This document shows, one piece after another, positions 1 through 7,697 of a stretch of DNA of 64,000 nt. Made by a program: the position numbers and the translations under genes. The DNA is from an uncultured Planctomycetota bacterium. Its GTDB lineage: Bacteria; Planctomycetota; Phycisphaerae; UBA1845; Fen-1342. The notes under the pieces were generated by a model that was not told the origin of the DNA, ran no database searches, and worked only from the letters and a program-made list of their open reading frames with translations. The number at the start of each line of letters is the position of its first letter. Positions within the stretch are counted from its first letter, which is position 1. The DNA lies in assembly GCA_900696525.1 (NCBI GenBank), contig CAADGL010000017.1, forward strand, positions 1 to 64,000, in the 5' to 3' direction.

Positions 1-72
1 CTCCCCGAGTAGGACTCGAACCTACAACAACCCGGTTAACAGCCGGGTGCTCTACCATTGAGCTATCGGGGA
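1..72 (-). tRNA. tRNA-Asn (anticodon GTT)
   Basis: On the minus strand the sequence folds as a cloverleaf. The acceptor arms TCCCCGA and TCGGGGA pair perfectly, the T arm carries GGTTCGAGTCC, and the anticodon stem CCCGG/CCGGG encloses a loop with GTT, which reads Asn codons. The discriminator base is G (position 1), as usual for tRNA-Asn. The window edge follows directly, so an encoded CCA cannot be judged. Confidence 0.95.
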
Positions 73-629
73 TCCCGTGTCATCCAATCGTGCCCCCCGT
101 GCCCCCCGTGCCGCCCCGGGGGCTCCGAGAGGCGAACGCGGTCCGGTTGGAGCCACCATGGGGGCCGCGGTCCGGTTGGAGCCACCATGGGGGCCGCGGG
201 CCGGCTTGGGCGCCGGTTGGCCCGCCAAGGCCGCTCGACCCCGCAGTTCGGGTCACCCGGCGCCCGTATCGGCTCGCTGCCGTTCCGGGCCACCAGGCTT
301 CGGCCGCCGTTCCGGGTTACCGGGCGTCCGTCTCGGCTGACCTGGGGCAGCCGCCTGTCTCGCATAACGTATCATATGCCCCGTTCAAGTCAACTTGCGC
401 CAACCCGCGATGCGCCGGGATGCCTCCGGGCGACCGGCGCCAGCCTCAATCACCGCGGCAGGCTCGTGGGTCAGCATCTCAAGGGTCACCGCCGCCGACA
501 GCCCGGCAGCCTGATGGGTCACCGCCGCCGACAGCCCGGCAGCCTGATGGGTCACCACCGCCGGCAGCCCGGCAGCCTGAAGGGGCACCTCTGGCAGCCC
601 GGCAGCCTGAGGCGTCATCGCAGGCAGCC
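73..629. other. Non-coding spacer with tandem repeats
   Basis: About 560 bases lie between the tRNA and the stop of the kinase gene. No convincing gene is present. Open frames here are short and either repetitive or GC-driven. The spacer holds a 29-bp direct duplication at 138-199 and a decaying 33-bp tandem array at 483-637 that runs into the 3' end of the kinase gene. Confidence 0.6.
138..199. repeat. 29-bp tandem duplication
   Basis: Two identical 29-base units (138-166 and 167-195) are followed by the first bases of a third. The unit contains GGTTGGAGCCACCATGG. The exact identity of the two copies suggests a recent duplication. No function is visible. Confidence 0.85.
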
Positions 630-637
630 TCAGGGGT
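483..637. repeat. 33-bp tandem array, decaying toward the kinase gene
   Basis: Three near-identical 33-base units start at 483, 516 and 549 (core GCCCGGCAGCCTGA). Two shorter degenerate copies follow at about 582-609 and 610-637, the last covering the kinase stop codon at 630-632. The period is a multiple of three, so on the minus strand the array could translate as an 11-residue repeat, but no start signal supports a separate gene. Confidence 0.85.
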
Positions 638-3086
638 TACCGGCTGCGGGCGGATCGAGGGCGGCCACCTGGCCGATCAGCCGCTCGAGCCGCTGGCGCA
701 GGTCGTCGCGTTCCGGCCCCAGCGCCGCGAGGCGCTCGGCGATGCGGTCGCGGGTCTGCTGAATGGTCAGAGTCGCGGCGGCCGGGTTCTCCAGCTTGCG
801 CTGGGCCAGGACGAGCTGCTCACAGGCGCGCTGGATGCCGACAGGATTGTCCTCGTCCAGGAACCGGGTGAGCGCTTCGCGCAGGAAGGGCTCGGCTTCG
901 GCGTAGCGGCCGAGGTCGTTGAGCACCAGGCCGAGGTTCACCTTGCTGACCGTGATGTGCCGGTGCGTGATCGGCAGCACGCCGATCCGCAGGTCGTGGG
1001 CCCGTTGCAGAAGCGACAGCGACTCGGCCAGACTGGCGAGCGCCCCTTGCTCGTCCTGGGCGGTGCGCAGCAGCAGGCCCAGCTCGCGATCGAGCAGGCC
1101 GAGCATGTTCATGCTGACGACCGTGCGGAAGTCGTTGTCGCCGAAGAGCGCTTGTCGTGTTTCGAGCGCCGACGCCAGCAACGGGCGCGCCTGGCGGAAG
1201 AGCAGGGCGGACTGGTCGACGTACTGGTTGCGGGCAGCGGCGTCGGAGGCAGCGGACGCCAGGCGGGCCGCCTCGCCGGCGCGCTCGCGCAGCAGCGACC
1301 CGAGGTTGGCTTCGCTGGTGGCGAGGTCCTCGCGCGGCGCGCCGAGCTCCCGGCGGAGCGTGAACGCTTCGCGCAGGAGGGGTTCGGCCTTGTCGTAGTC
1401 GCGCTGCTCGCGATAGAGCTGGCCCAGGTTGTTGAGCGTCGCGGCGACCGAGAGGCTGCGCGTCCCGAGGACCTGGCGCTTCTTTTCGAGCACGTCGAGG
1501 TACTCGCGCTCGGCGGCGGCGGGGTCGTTGTCCTGCTTGAGCGACCAGGCGTAGAAGTGCCGCGTTTCCAGCGTGGTCGGGTCGAGCGGGCCGAGCAGGT
1601 CGTGGTCGAGCGCGGCGGCCCGTGTGAGATGACGCCTGGCCTCGGCCGCCTTGTCCAGCGTAACCAGGGCGCGGCCGATGGTTCCGCGCACGTCGGCCTC
1701 GACTTCCGGGAAATCGGTGAGGGCGTCAAGCTGCTTGTCGGCCTCGACGAGGGTCTCGAAGAGCGCCTGGTGGAGGGGGGTCCATTCGCCGCCAGACGCG
1801 CGTTCCGGGTCGATGCCGTGAATGGTGTGCCGCAGCACGCCGGCGACGCGCTCGGCGTTGAGGCGAGCGCGGTTGGAGGATTGGTACATGAGCGTCATGC
1901 TGAAGGCGTAGACGATGATGAGCGCCGCGAGGCCGGCGATGCCCGCGGCGCGCGCCCGGTGGCGGCGGGCGAGCTTGGCGGCGAGGTACGACCAGCTCTG
2001 TCCCTTGGCGGCGATGGGCAGGCCGGCGGCGTAGCTGCGCAGGTCGCGCGCGAGCTCACCGGCGTTCTGGTAGAAGCGCTCGGCCGGGTCCTTGGCCAGG
2101 CAGCAGGTGATGATCGTGTCGAGGTCGGCGTCGATGTTGGGCCGGACGCGCCGCGGAGACGGCGGCGTGGTCTCGCGGATGGTGCGTTCGTTTTGATGCC
2201 GGTCGCGGAACTGGCCGGAGAGCTTGTAGGGCTCGGTTCCGGTGAACGCCTCGTACATCATGACGCCGACGGAGTAGACGTCGGAACGGGTGTCGGTCTG
2301 ACCGGTGAAGTGCTCCGGGGCGGCCCACTTGATCGAGCCGACGAACTGGCCGTCCTCCGTGAGCTGGTGGCCGTCGCTGTCGGAGAGGTCGCGGGCCAGG
2401 CCGAAATCGACGACCAGCGGGCGCCCATCGCGATCGACGCGGACGTTCGACGGCTTGACATCGCGATGAATGATGCCTTTCACGTGCGCCGCCTGGAGTC
2501 CGTCGCAGATCTCCGCGAATATCCGCAGCAGCTCGCGCCGCGAGTGAATCGGGCGTTTCAGGTAGTCGCCGAGATCCTCGCCGGCGATGTACTCCATGGC
2601 GTAGTACAGCACGCCCTGCGATTCGCCACTGTCGTGGATCGTCACGACGTTGCGATGGTGAATCTGGCCGAGGACCTGCACCTCGCGCTGGAGGCGCGCC
2701 CGGGCGTGGGCGCCGGCCAGCACGCCGCCGAGCAGCACCTTCAGCGCCACGTCACGCCCGGTGCCGAGCTGCCGCGCGCGAAACACCGTGCCTTGCCCGC
2801 CTTTCTTCAGCTCTTCCAGGATTTCGTACCCGGCGATGCTCGGCCGCTGCGAAGATGAGGCGAACCGCCCGGCGCGCCGATCCGGGGCAATCGCCACCAG
2901 CGTCTCGTTCAGGTCGCTGCTGCGCAGCGCGAATTCCAGCTCGGGCATCAGGTCCGGATGCGAGCTGCACAGGTCCGACTCCGAGACTTCGCCCCCGGCG
3001 GACCGCTGCCGGCGCCACTCGTCGATGACGCGCTGGATCCGCTGCTGCTTGTCCATGGAGCTGATGGCGACGCCTTTGCTGTCCAT
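630..3086 (-). CDS. Membrane Ser/Thr protein kinase with TPR repeats
   Basis: Predicted Hanks-type Ser/Thr kinase of 818 residues. A hydrophilic N-terminal segment of about 85 residues precedes the kinase domain (about 87-355). The domain shows a Gly loop (KKGGQGTVF), the VALK lysine near 116, HRDVKPSN near 207-214, DFG near 227 and an APE motif near 256. One hydrophobic segment (about 379-400) should place the C-terminal region outside the cytoplasm. That region carries repeated NLGxLxRexxxydkAEPLLREA units of the TPR type. The ATG at 3086 is preferred because a GAGGTG Shine-Dalgarno lies just upstream; the next ATG (3056) has none. This architecture is common in planctomycetes, where such kinases are thought to sense through protein-protein contacts. 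The target is unknown. Confidence 0.93.
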   Translation of the reverse strand: MDSKGVAISSMDKQQRIQRVIDEWRRQRSAGGEVSESDLCSSHPDLMPELEFALRSSDLNETLVAIAPDRRAGRFASSSQRPSIAGYEILEELKKGGQGTVFRARQLGTGRDVALKVLLGGVLAGAHARARLQREVQVLGQIHHRNVVTIHDSGESQGVLYYAMEYIAGEDLGDYLKRPIHSRRELLRIFAEICDGLQAAHVKGIIHRDVKPSNVRVDRDGRPLVVDFGLARDLSDSDGHQLTEDGQFVGSIKWAAPEHFTGQTDTRSDVYSVGVMMYEAFTGTEPYKLSGQFRDRHQNERTIRETTPPSPRRVRPNIDADLDTIITCCLAKDPAERFYQNAGELARDLRSYAAGLPIAAKGQSWSYLAAKLARRHRARAAGIAGLAALIIVYAFSMTLMYQSSNRARLNAERVAGVLRHTIHGIDPERASGGEWTPLHQALFETLVEADKQLDALTDFPEVEADVRGTIGRALVTLDKAAEARRHLTRAAALDHDLLGPLDPTTLETRHFYAWSLKQDNDPAAAEREYLDVLEKKRQVLGTRSLSVAATLNNLGQLYREQRDYDKAEPLLREAFTLRRELGAPREDLATSEANLGSLLRERAGEAARLASAASDAAARNQYVDQSALLFRQARPLLASALETRQALFGDNDFRTVVSMNMLGLLDRELGLLLRTAQDEQGALASLAESLSLLQRAHDLRIGVLPITHRHITVSKVNLGLVLNDLGRYAEAEPFLREALTRFLDEDNPVGIQRACEQLVLAQRKLENPAAATLTIQQTRDRIAERLAALGPERDDLRQRLERLIGQVAALDPPAAGNP

Positions 3087-3138
3087 GCGGCACCTCGCAA
3101 CAAGAAGAAAACGCCCGTAACTGCAAGGGAGACGCCGC

Positions 3139-3147
3139 ATTATAGCA
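3139..3147 (-). promoter_or_regulatory. Extended -10 promoter element of the kinase gene
   Basis: The minus strand reads TGCTATAAT, a perfect -10 hexamer with the extended TGn element. No good -35 is seen. It lies about 50 bases upstream of the kinase start and is AT-rich in otherwise GC-rich sequence. Confidence 0.6.
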
Positions 3148-3220
3148 GGACCGGGCGGCAACGGTCCGAGAGAAAGTGGGTCCGAGTGGAAATCCGCCGT
3201 AACCGCTGCCTAGAACTGGA

Positions 3221-3244
3221 TGGAGGCGGGCGTCTGCGCCTCCA
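3221..3244 (+). promoter_or_regulatory. Hairpin upstream of PEP-CTERM-like gene
   Basis: TGGAGGCG and CGCCTCCA form a perfect 8-bp stem with an 8-base loop, about 65 bases before the GTG start at 3310. It sits between divergent genes, so it is more likely a leader structure or operator-like element than a terminator. No T-tract follows. Confidence 0.45.
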
Positions 3245-3309
3245 CACTCTGAAAACGGGCCGATTGGATCGAGCGTTCCTTCAGCTCTCTCTGGGGAAGG
3301 GGCTGCGCC

Positions 3310-3987
3310 GTGACGAGGTTCCTGGTTGCCGCGGTATCGCTGTGCGCCGGCGCCGTTGGCGCACGGGCGCAGCTCGGCATCGTGGACGACATTCCGGGCG
3401 TATTCATCGATATATCCAAGGACCCGCGCGCCACGATCCTCGTGCTGGGGGACGATGACGAAGGCTCGTTCGTCACGACCATCGGCAACGCCGTCATTCC
3501 CGCCGGAACCGTCTGGGTGGGCAACAACGGGGGGCTGGGCGTTGCGCCGATCAACCAGGAGCTTGAGCCGGTGAATGCCCCGTTGCCGTCGGATGGCGCC
3601 TGGGGCGGGGCGCGCTCGCTGCTGCCGCTGTGGGACGACATCGGCAACGACATCGGCCAGGTCGCGGTGATGCAGCAGGACAACCGCGTCATCGTGCAGT
3701 GGACCGGCAAGCCGCTGAACGACTCCCTCATCACGTTCCAGGTGCAGATCTTCGACGCCTCGGAGGCCAGCAACCCGATAGCCCAGTTCCTGTACCTCGA
3801 CATCGACGCCGCCAACGCTGCGGCCAGCGCGACGATCGGCTTCCAGGCGGGCCCCACGCTGAACGACGTGCAGTGGAGCTACAACAGGCCGGGGGCCGTC
3901 ACCAACGGAACGGTTCTCACGCTCATTCCCGAGCCGAGTTGCCTGACCGGACTGGTGTTCCTGGTGCTCCCGCGACGCCGGCGATGA
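3310..3987 (+). CDS. Secreted protein with PEP-CTERM-like tail
   Basis: 225 residues of unknown function. An N-terminal signal peptide (hydrophobic, ending near ARAQ at about 20) begins the protein. The tail reads IPEP, then a short hydrophobic stretch, then PRRRR. This is the pattern of the PEP-CTERM sorting signal, which is processed by exosortase in bacteria with surface polysaccharide. The start is GTG with a strong purine tract (GGGGAAGGGG) upstream. The middle (about 30-200) is probably beta-rich and has no motif I recognise. It is followed 41 bases later by a second PEP-CTERM-like gene, so the two may be co-transcribed. No exosortase gene is present in this window. Confidence 0.8.
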   Translation: MTRFLVAAVSLCAGAVGARAQLGIVDDIPGVFIDISKDPRATILVLGDDDEGSFVTTIGNAVIPAGTVWVGNNGGLGVAPINQELEPVNAPLPSDGAWGGARSLLPLWDDIGNDIGQVAVMQQDNRVIVQWTGKPLNDSLITFQVQIFDASEASNPIAQFLYLDIDAANAAASATIGFQAGPTLNDVQWSYNRPGAVTNGTVLTLIPEPSCLTGLVFLVLPRRRR

Positions 3988-4028
3988 GCCGGTCGCCGCC
4001 GGACGCCGCCGCCCTCGGAGGCATGTCA

Positions 4029-4703
4029 ATGAAGCGGAACATCACGTGGCAGGGTTTCCGGCGCAACCGCTTCCTTACGGGCGCGGCCCGGCTCATCGCC
4101 GCGGTTCAGATCATTCTTGCGGCGGTCGGCGCGGCGCTGGGCTCACCCACGGCCAGGGCGCAGGTGATCGAGCCCGACGACTTCACGCCCGGCGCCGACA
4201 TCAGTCAGGCCTTTCCCGGCGTCACGCTGAGCACGGTGAGCTCGGACCATGGCGACCCGCGCGTGTTCGCGATCGAGCCGCAGGAGGCCGACTGGGCCTC
4301 GACCGGCGTGCTGGTGTTCGGGCACTTCGGCGACTACCCGGAGCACTGGGTGACGGACACGTTTACGCCGTTTCGCTACGGGGCGCTGCGGGTCGACCTC
4401 GATACCCCCACGACGTTCTTCAGCATCGACGTGATCGGCAATGATCTGAGCGACGCGGGAATCATGTGGGCGTTCGACGCCGGCGGCAACCTGCTCGGCG
4501 AATTCGAGACCGGGCCGCTGACGGCGGACCAGGTGTTCACGCTCGTGGCCGAGGGCGTCGGCCCCATCAGTTCGGTCGTTGTCGGCGGCAAGGAGCTGGA
4601 CACGGTCGCGCTCGATCACATCGTGATTCCGGAGCCCGGGGCCGGGGTGCTGTTGCTGTTCGTGCTGCGGGGGCTGAGGCGCGGCGCCTCGAAGGCGGTC
4701 TGA
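4029..4703 (+). CDS. Secreted protein with PEP-CTERM-like tail; REP-derived N-terminus
   Basis: 224 residues of unknown function. A basic n-region and hydrophobic core end near ARAQ at about 44, and the C-terminus reads IPEPGAG, then LLLFVL, then Arg residues, a PEP-CTERM-like tail. The ATG at 4029 is chosen because GGAGG (4017-4021) is correctly spaced; an in-frame ATG at 4023 lies too close to it. Residues about 10-21 (FRRNRFLTGAAR) are encoded by a copy of the palindromic repeat also found around 42.7 kb, so an invading repeat appears to have supplied the charged part of the signal peptide. The central region (about 50-200) has no recognised domain. It probably forms a pair with the upstream PEP-CTERM-like gene. 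Confidence 0.78.
   Translation: MKRNITWQGFRRNRFLTGAARLIAAVQIILAAVGAALGSPTARAQVIEPDDFTPGADISQAFPGVTLSTVSSDHGDPRVFAIEPQEADWASTGVLVFGHFGDYPEHWVTDTFTPFRYGALRVDLDTPTTFFSIDVIGNDLSDAGIMWAFDAGGNLLGEFETGPLTADQVFTLVAEGVGPISSVVVGGKELDTVALDHIVIPEPGAGVLLLFVLRGLRRGASKAV
4058..4091 (+). repeat. REP-like palindromic repeat inside a coding sequence
   Basis: The core CGCAACCGCTTCCTTACGGG followed by CGCGGCCCGG matches the copy at 42775-42806 with one substitution in the shared core. It lies in frame within the start of the PEP-CTERM-like gene. Confidence 0.8.
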
Positions 4704-4782
4704 AGCGGACGGTTAACCCGGATTTTGCACGATCGCGCCTTGCTGGTTCAGACCCGGCCGCGGATACTATCGGTCGCGGTCC

Positions 4783-5730
4783 ATGGCGCAATTGCTTAAC
4801 CCAGTAGCGGAGATCGAGTGCCGGTTCGACGAGGCCGGCGCGCCGTTGTTTCGCCGTCGCCAGGGCGCGCGGTTCGACCTGCACTGTCACTCGACCTTCT
4901 CCGACGAACGGCTGCGCTTTCTGCCCGGGCTGGTCTATCACCCCTTGCTGGAGCCCGAGCAGGTCTACGACCAGGCGAAGCGCCGCGGGATGGACTTCGT
5001 GACCCTCACGGATCACGACACGATCGACGGCTGCAAGGCCCTGATCGACCGCCGCGGGTCGCTGGCCGACTTCGTCTTCGGCGAGGAGGTCTCGGTCGCC
5101 TTTCCCGAGGACGGCACGATCATCCACGTGAACGTCTTCGAGATCGACGAGGCGCAGCACGCCGAGATGCAGCGGCTGCGCGGCAACCTGTACGACTTCG
5201 TGCACTACGTCCGGGCGATCGACCGGCTGCACGTGATCAATCATCTCACCTGGACCGCGCAGCGCCGCGTCCTGCGCACCTGGCAGATCGAGAAGCTGCT
5301 CGAGCTGTTCGACGTCTTCGAGGGCATCAACGGCACCCGCAGCTACGCCCACAACGCCTTCGCGTGGTCCGCCACCGAGGGCCGCGGAAAAACCCTCGTC
5401 GCCGGCAGCGACTCGCACTCCAACCGCGTCGGCACCACCTATACGCTCACGCGCGGCGACACCGTCCACGAGGCCATCCGCAGCATCCGCGCCGGCGATG
5501 CCGCCCCGTGCGGCGCCTTCGGCACACCCGAGAAGCTCGCCGAGGACGTCTGGCTCGTCCTGCACCAGGAGATCGAGCGCCGCCTGGCCGCCGCCGGCAG
5601 CTCGTGGGAGCGCCTGACCTGCCGCGGCGTGCGCCTGCTTGGCCGCCTCACCTATCCGCTGGTTTGCCGGCGGTATCACCGGCGGCAGAACGTGCTGATC
5701 AACGACTTCCTGCGCGCCCTGCCGGCCTGA
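4783..5730 (+). CDS. PHP-domain metal-dependent phosphoesterase
   Basis: 315 residues. The PHP fold is shown by FDLHCHSTFSDE (His34, His36), TLTDHDTIDG (Asp77, His78, Asp79), the EE pair near 102, a later His in HVINH and GSDSH near 208-212. These are the usual metal ligands of the polymerase-and-histidinol-phosphatase family. The natural substrate is not evident. The C-terminal 70 residues (a basic segment with YHRRQN) go beyond the minimal domain. The ATG at 4783 has no Shine-Dalgarno. A TACTAT at 4765-4770 could be a -10 and would give a very short leader. It ends facing the GNAT gene. Confidence 0.85.
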   Translation: MAQLLNPVAEIECRFDEAGAPLFRRRQGARFDLHCHSTFSDERLRFLPGLVYHPLLEPEQVYDQAKRRGMDFVTLTDHDTIDGCKALIDRRGSLADFVFGEEVSVAFPEDGTIIHVNVFEIDEAQHAEMQRLRGNLYDFVHYVRAIDRLHVINHLTWTAQRRVLRTWQIEKLLELFDVFEGINGTRSYAHNAFAWSATEGRGKTLVAGSDSHSNRVGTTYTLTRGDTVHEAIRSIRAGDAAPCGAFGTPEKLAEDVWLVLHQEIERRLAAAGSSWERLTCRGVRLLGRLTYPLVCRRYHRRQNVLINDFLRALPA

Positions 5731-5737
5731 CGGCCCG

Positions 5738-6277
5738 TCAGCCCTGGGGCCGCTCGCCGCGCGACACGGCCATCCGCACCAGCGACGCGCTGGTTCCGTA
5801 GGCCGGGAAGCGGTGGAACTCGCGGCCGTCGTCGCGCATTCCCGCCGACCGGTAGCAGGCGATCGCGTTCTCGTTGTCCTCGAACACAACCAGCGAAATG
5901 CGGCTCGCGCCGAGCGCCTCGAGTCCGAATCGCACAAGCTCGCGCACCAGCCGAACGCCGTGACGCCGCCCGCGCTGCGCCGGATCGACGATCAGGTGCC
6001 CCAGCCAGTATTCGGCCCGCTCGCCGTTCAGAACATTGATCTCGCCGTACGCCACCGGCGCCCCGCCGACGCCGACCAGCTGAAACGGCCGGCGGCCCGG
6101 GGAGGTCCAGCCAAGGACGATCGCGGGGGTGATCGGCGCCGGGCTGTGCGGCGCCAGCCAATACGCCTCGCGCGCGTCACGCACCCATGAGGCCACCAGC
6201 GGCGCATAGCGCGGATGGAAGCGCTCCAGGCGCAAACGGAGTGCGGCGGGATGGACCTGAATCGGCTCGGCGGCCAT
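5738..6277 (-). CDS. GNAT-family N-acetyltransferase
   Basis: 179 residues. Motif A of the acetyl-CoA fold is visible as HLIVDPAQRGRRHGVRLVRE, where QRGRRHG forms the pyrophosphate loop. It is followed by the typical VFEDNENAIACYRSAGM segment seen near the C-terminus of RimI-like enzymes. The acceptor is unknown. The ATG at 6277 is used; a TTG five codons upstream is possible but has no support. It converges with the PHP gene with only 7 bases between the stops. Confidence 0.88.
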   Translation of the reverse strand: MAAEPIQVHPAALRLRLERFHPRYAPLVASWVRDAREAYWLAPHSPAPITPAIVLGWTSPGRRPFQLVGVGGAPVAYGEINVLNGERAEYWLGHLIVDPAQRGRRHGVRLVRELVRFGLEALGASRISLVVFEDNENAIACYRSAGMRDDGREFHRFPAYGTSASLVRMAVSRGERPQG

Positions 6278-6409
6278 GACGCGTAGACTCAACGGGCCGG
6301 TGGCGAAGCGGCGACCGGCGCTCCTGTATGCTAGCGTGCCGCGGTCATCCGGTCAGCCCGGCAATGGCGCCGCCGGTGGGGCGCCGCCGCGGGGCAGCGA
6401 GGGAGAATC

Positions 6410-7162
6410 GTGCAGGAGTTCAGAGGCTACCCCGTGCTCGTGCGGCGCGTGACCGTGCGCGGCCGGGCGTTCGAGCTGGTCGGCCCGGCCAATTACGAAG
6501 CGCTCGTTGACGACCCGCGCGTCATCCAGCGCTTCGAGCAGGACGAGTTCCTGCCATACTGGGCCGAGTTCTGGCCGGCGTGCGCGTTGCTGGCGGACCT
6601 GGTGGCCGCCTGGCCCGTCGCGGAACGCAGCCTGGCCCCCTGCGTGCTGGAAATCGGCTGCGGCCTGGGCCTCGCGAGCCTGGTTGCCGCCAGCCGCGGG
6701 TATCGTGCGATCGCATCCGACTACGACGCCGACGCGCTGGCGTTCGTGAGCGAGAGCGCCCGGCGGAGTGCCGTCGGCGGGCTCGAGACGCGGTGGATCG
6801 ACTGGCGCAAGACCTACCCCGAGCTGCGCGCGGACCGCATCATTGCCGCCGAGGTGCTGTACGAGCCGCGGAACCTCGAGCCCGTCGCGCGCTTCGTGCA
6901 CGCTCACCTGACACCCGGCGGCCAGGGCTTCCTGGTGGACGGCAACCGCCAGACGGCGGACGTATTCCCAGGGCTTGCCGAATCCCACGGCCTGGTCGTT
7001 GAGACACAACCGGTTTCGCTTCCGAGTCGCGAGATCGTGTTCGGTGGGCCAGGCGCGCCGGGTTTGAGCGGCGGAGCACCGATGAAGGGCCCGCTGAACC
7101 GGCAGAAGGGGGGCGCGCATGCAGTCAGCGGGCGGGTGTTCATCGTCCGCAGGCGGACGTAG
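6410..7162 (+). CDS. Class I SAM-dependent methyltransferase
   Basis: 250 residues. Motif I of the Rossmann methyltransferase fold is VLEIGCGLGLASLVAA (about 81-96), followed by the acidic SDYDADA of motif II and an IIAAEVLYEPRNLEP segment. WAEFWPACALLADL just before motif I resembles the METTL21/METTL23-like group of protein methyltransferases, so a protein substrate is possible, but this is inference. The start is GTG with GAGGGAGA upstream. The last 40 residues are low in family resemblance and may be a lineage-specific tail. Confidence 0.8.
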   Translation: MQEFRGYPVLVRRVTVRGRAFELVGPANYEALVDDPRVIQRFEQDEFLPYWAEFWPACALLADLVAAWPVAERSLAPCVLEIGCGLGLASLVAASRGYRAIASDYDADALAFVSESARRSAVGGLETRWIDWRKTYPELRADRIIAAEVLYEPRNLEPVARFVHAHLTPGGQGFLVDGNRQTADVFPGLAESHGLVVETQPVSLPSREIVFGGPGAPGLSGGAPMKGPLNRQKGGAHAVSGRVFIVRRRT

Positions 7163-7697
7163 GTGGGCACGCGTGTCCCCGGTCGAGACGGCCCGCCGTC
7201 AGATCGGCCAGAAAGCGATTCAACGGGAACAACTGTGACGGACCGGCGTCTGAAAATCCGGCGACGCGGGTTGACTTTATGCTGAACCCGTGGAAGATTA
7301 CTGAAGGCTCAGGTGCCGTGAATGTTTACCGGGCCCGTGTGACCCAGGAGGCCGCCCACCGCGAACAGCCGCCCAGAAAACACGGTGAACGCCAGGCGAC
7401 CAGGCTGGCTGGCCGCAAGCTTCGGATGCCGGAACTGTCCTAATCCATACCATCCATCCCACCGAAGCGTGGCGGAAATGAACGCCACCGCTGTGATCTG
7501 GCCCGCAAGAGCCGGTCACGTTTCCATCTGAATGACAAGCCGGGCCGACGTGCCCGACCTTGTGCAATAGTGTGGCGCGCGCCCGCGCAGGCCCGTGCGA
7601 CGACCGCTCACCGGGCAGTAGCACGCGCGAAGCGCGGGCGCACGCGGCGTCGTGGCACACGCGTACGGAGCGGTGGCACACAGATGGGAGGCTCACC
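7163..7697. other. Spacer before the pilus-like operon
   Basis: About 535 bases without a supported gene. An isolated TTGACT (7271-7276) followed by moderately AT-rich sequence may be part of a promoter, but no convincing -10 partner is found. The operon transcript probably starts somewhere here. No repeat or RNA gene was seen. Confidence 0.4.

Noticed and set aside
385..618. Small minus-strand frame made of 11-residue repeats
   Set aside because: It is just the translation of the 33-bp tandem array; there is no Shine-Dalgarno and the rest of the frame lacks coding character.
90..2858. Long open frame opposite the Ser/Thr kinase gene
   Set aside because: It is the antisense of a clear kinase domain and its translation is Arg/Glu/Gly-rich without domains. 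In high-GC DNA such shadow frames are expected. The same reasoning removes the long frames opposite pilM, the third pilus gene, acnA and the HEAT-repeat gene.
3194..3215. Possible additional REP-like copy (CGTAACCGCTGCC)
   Set aside because: Only the first bases resemble the family; the TTACGGG and GGCCCGG blocks are absent.
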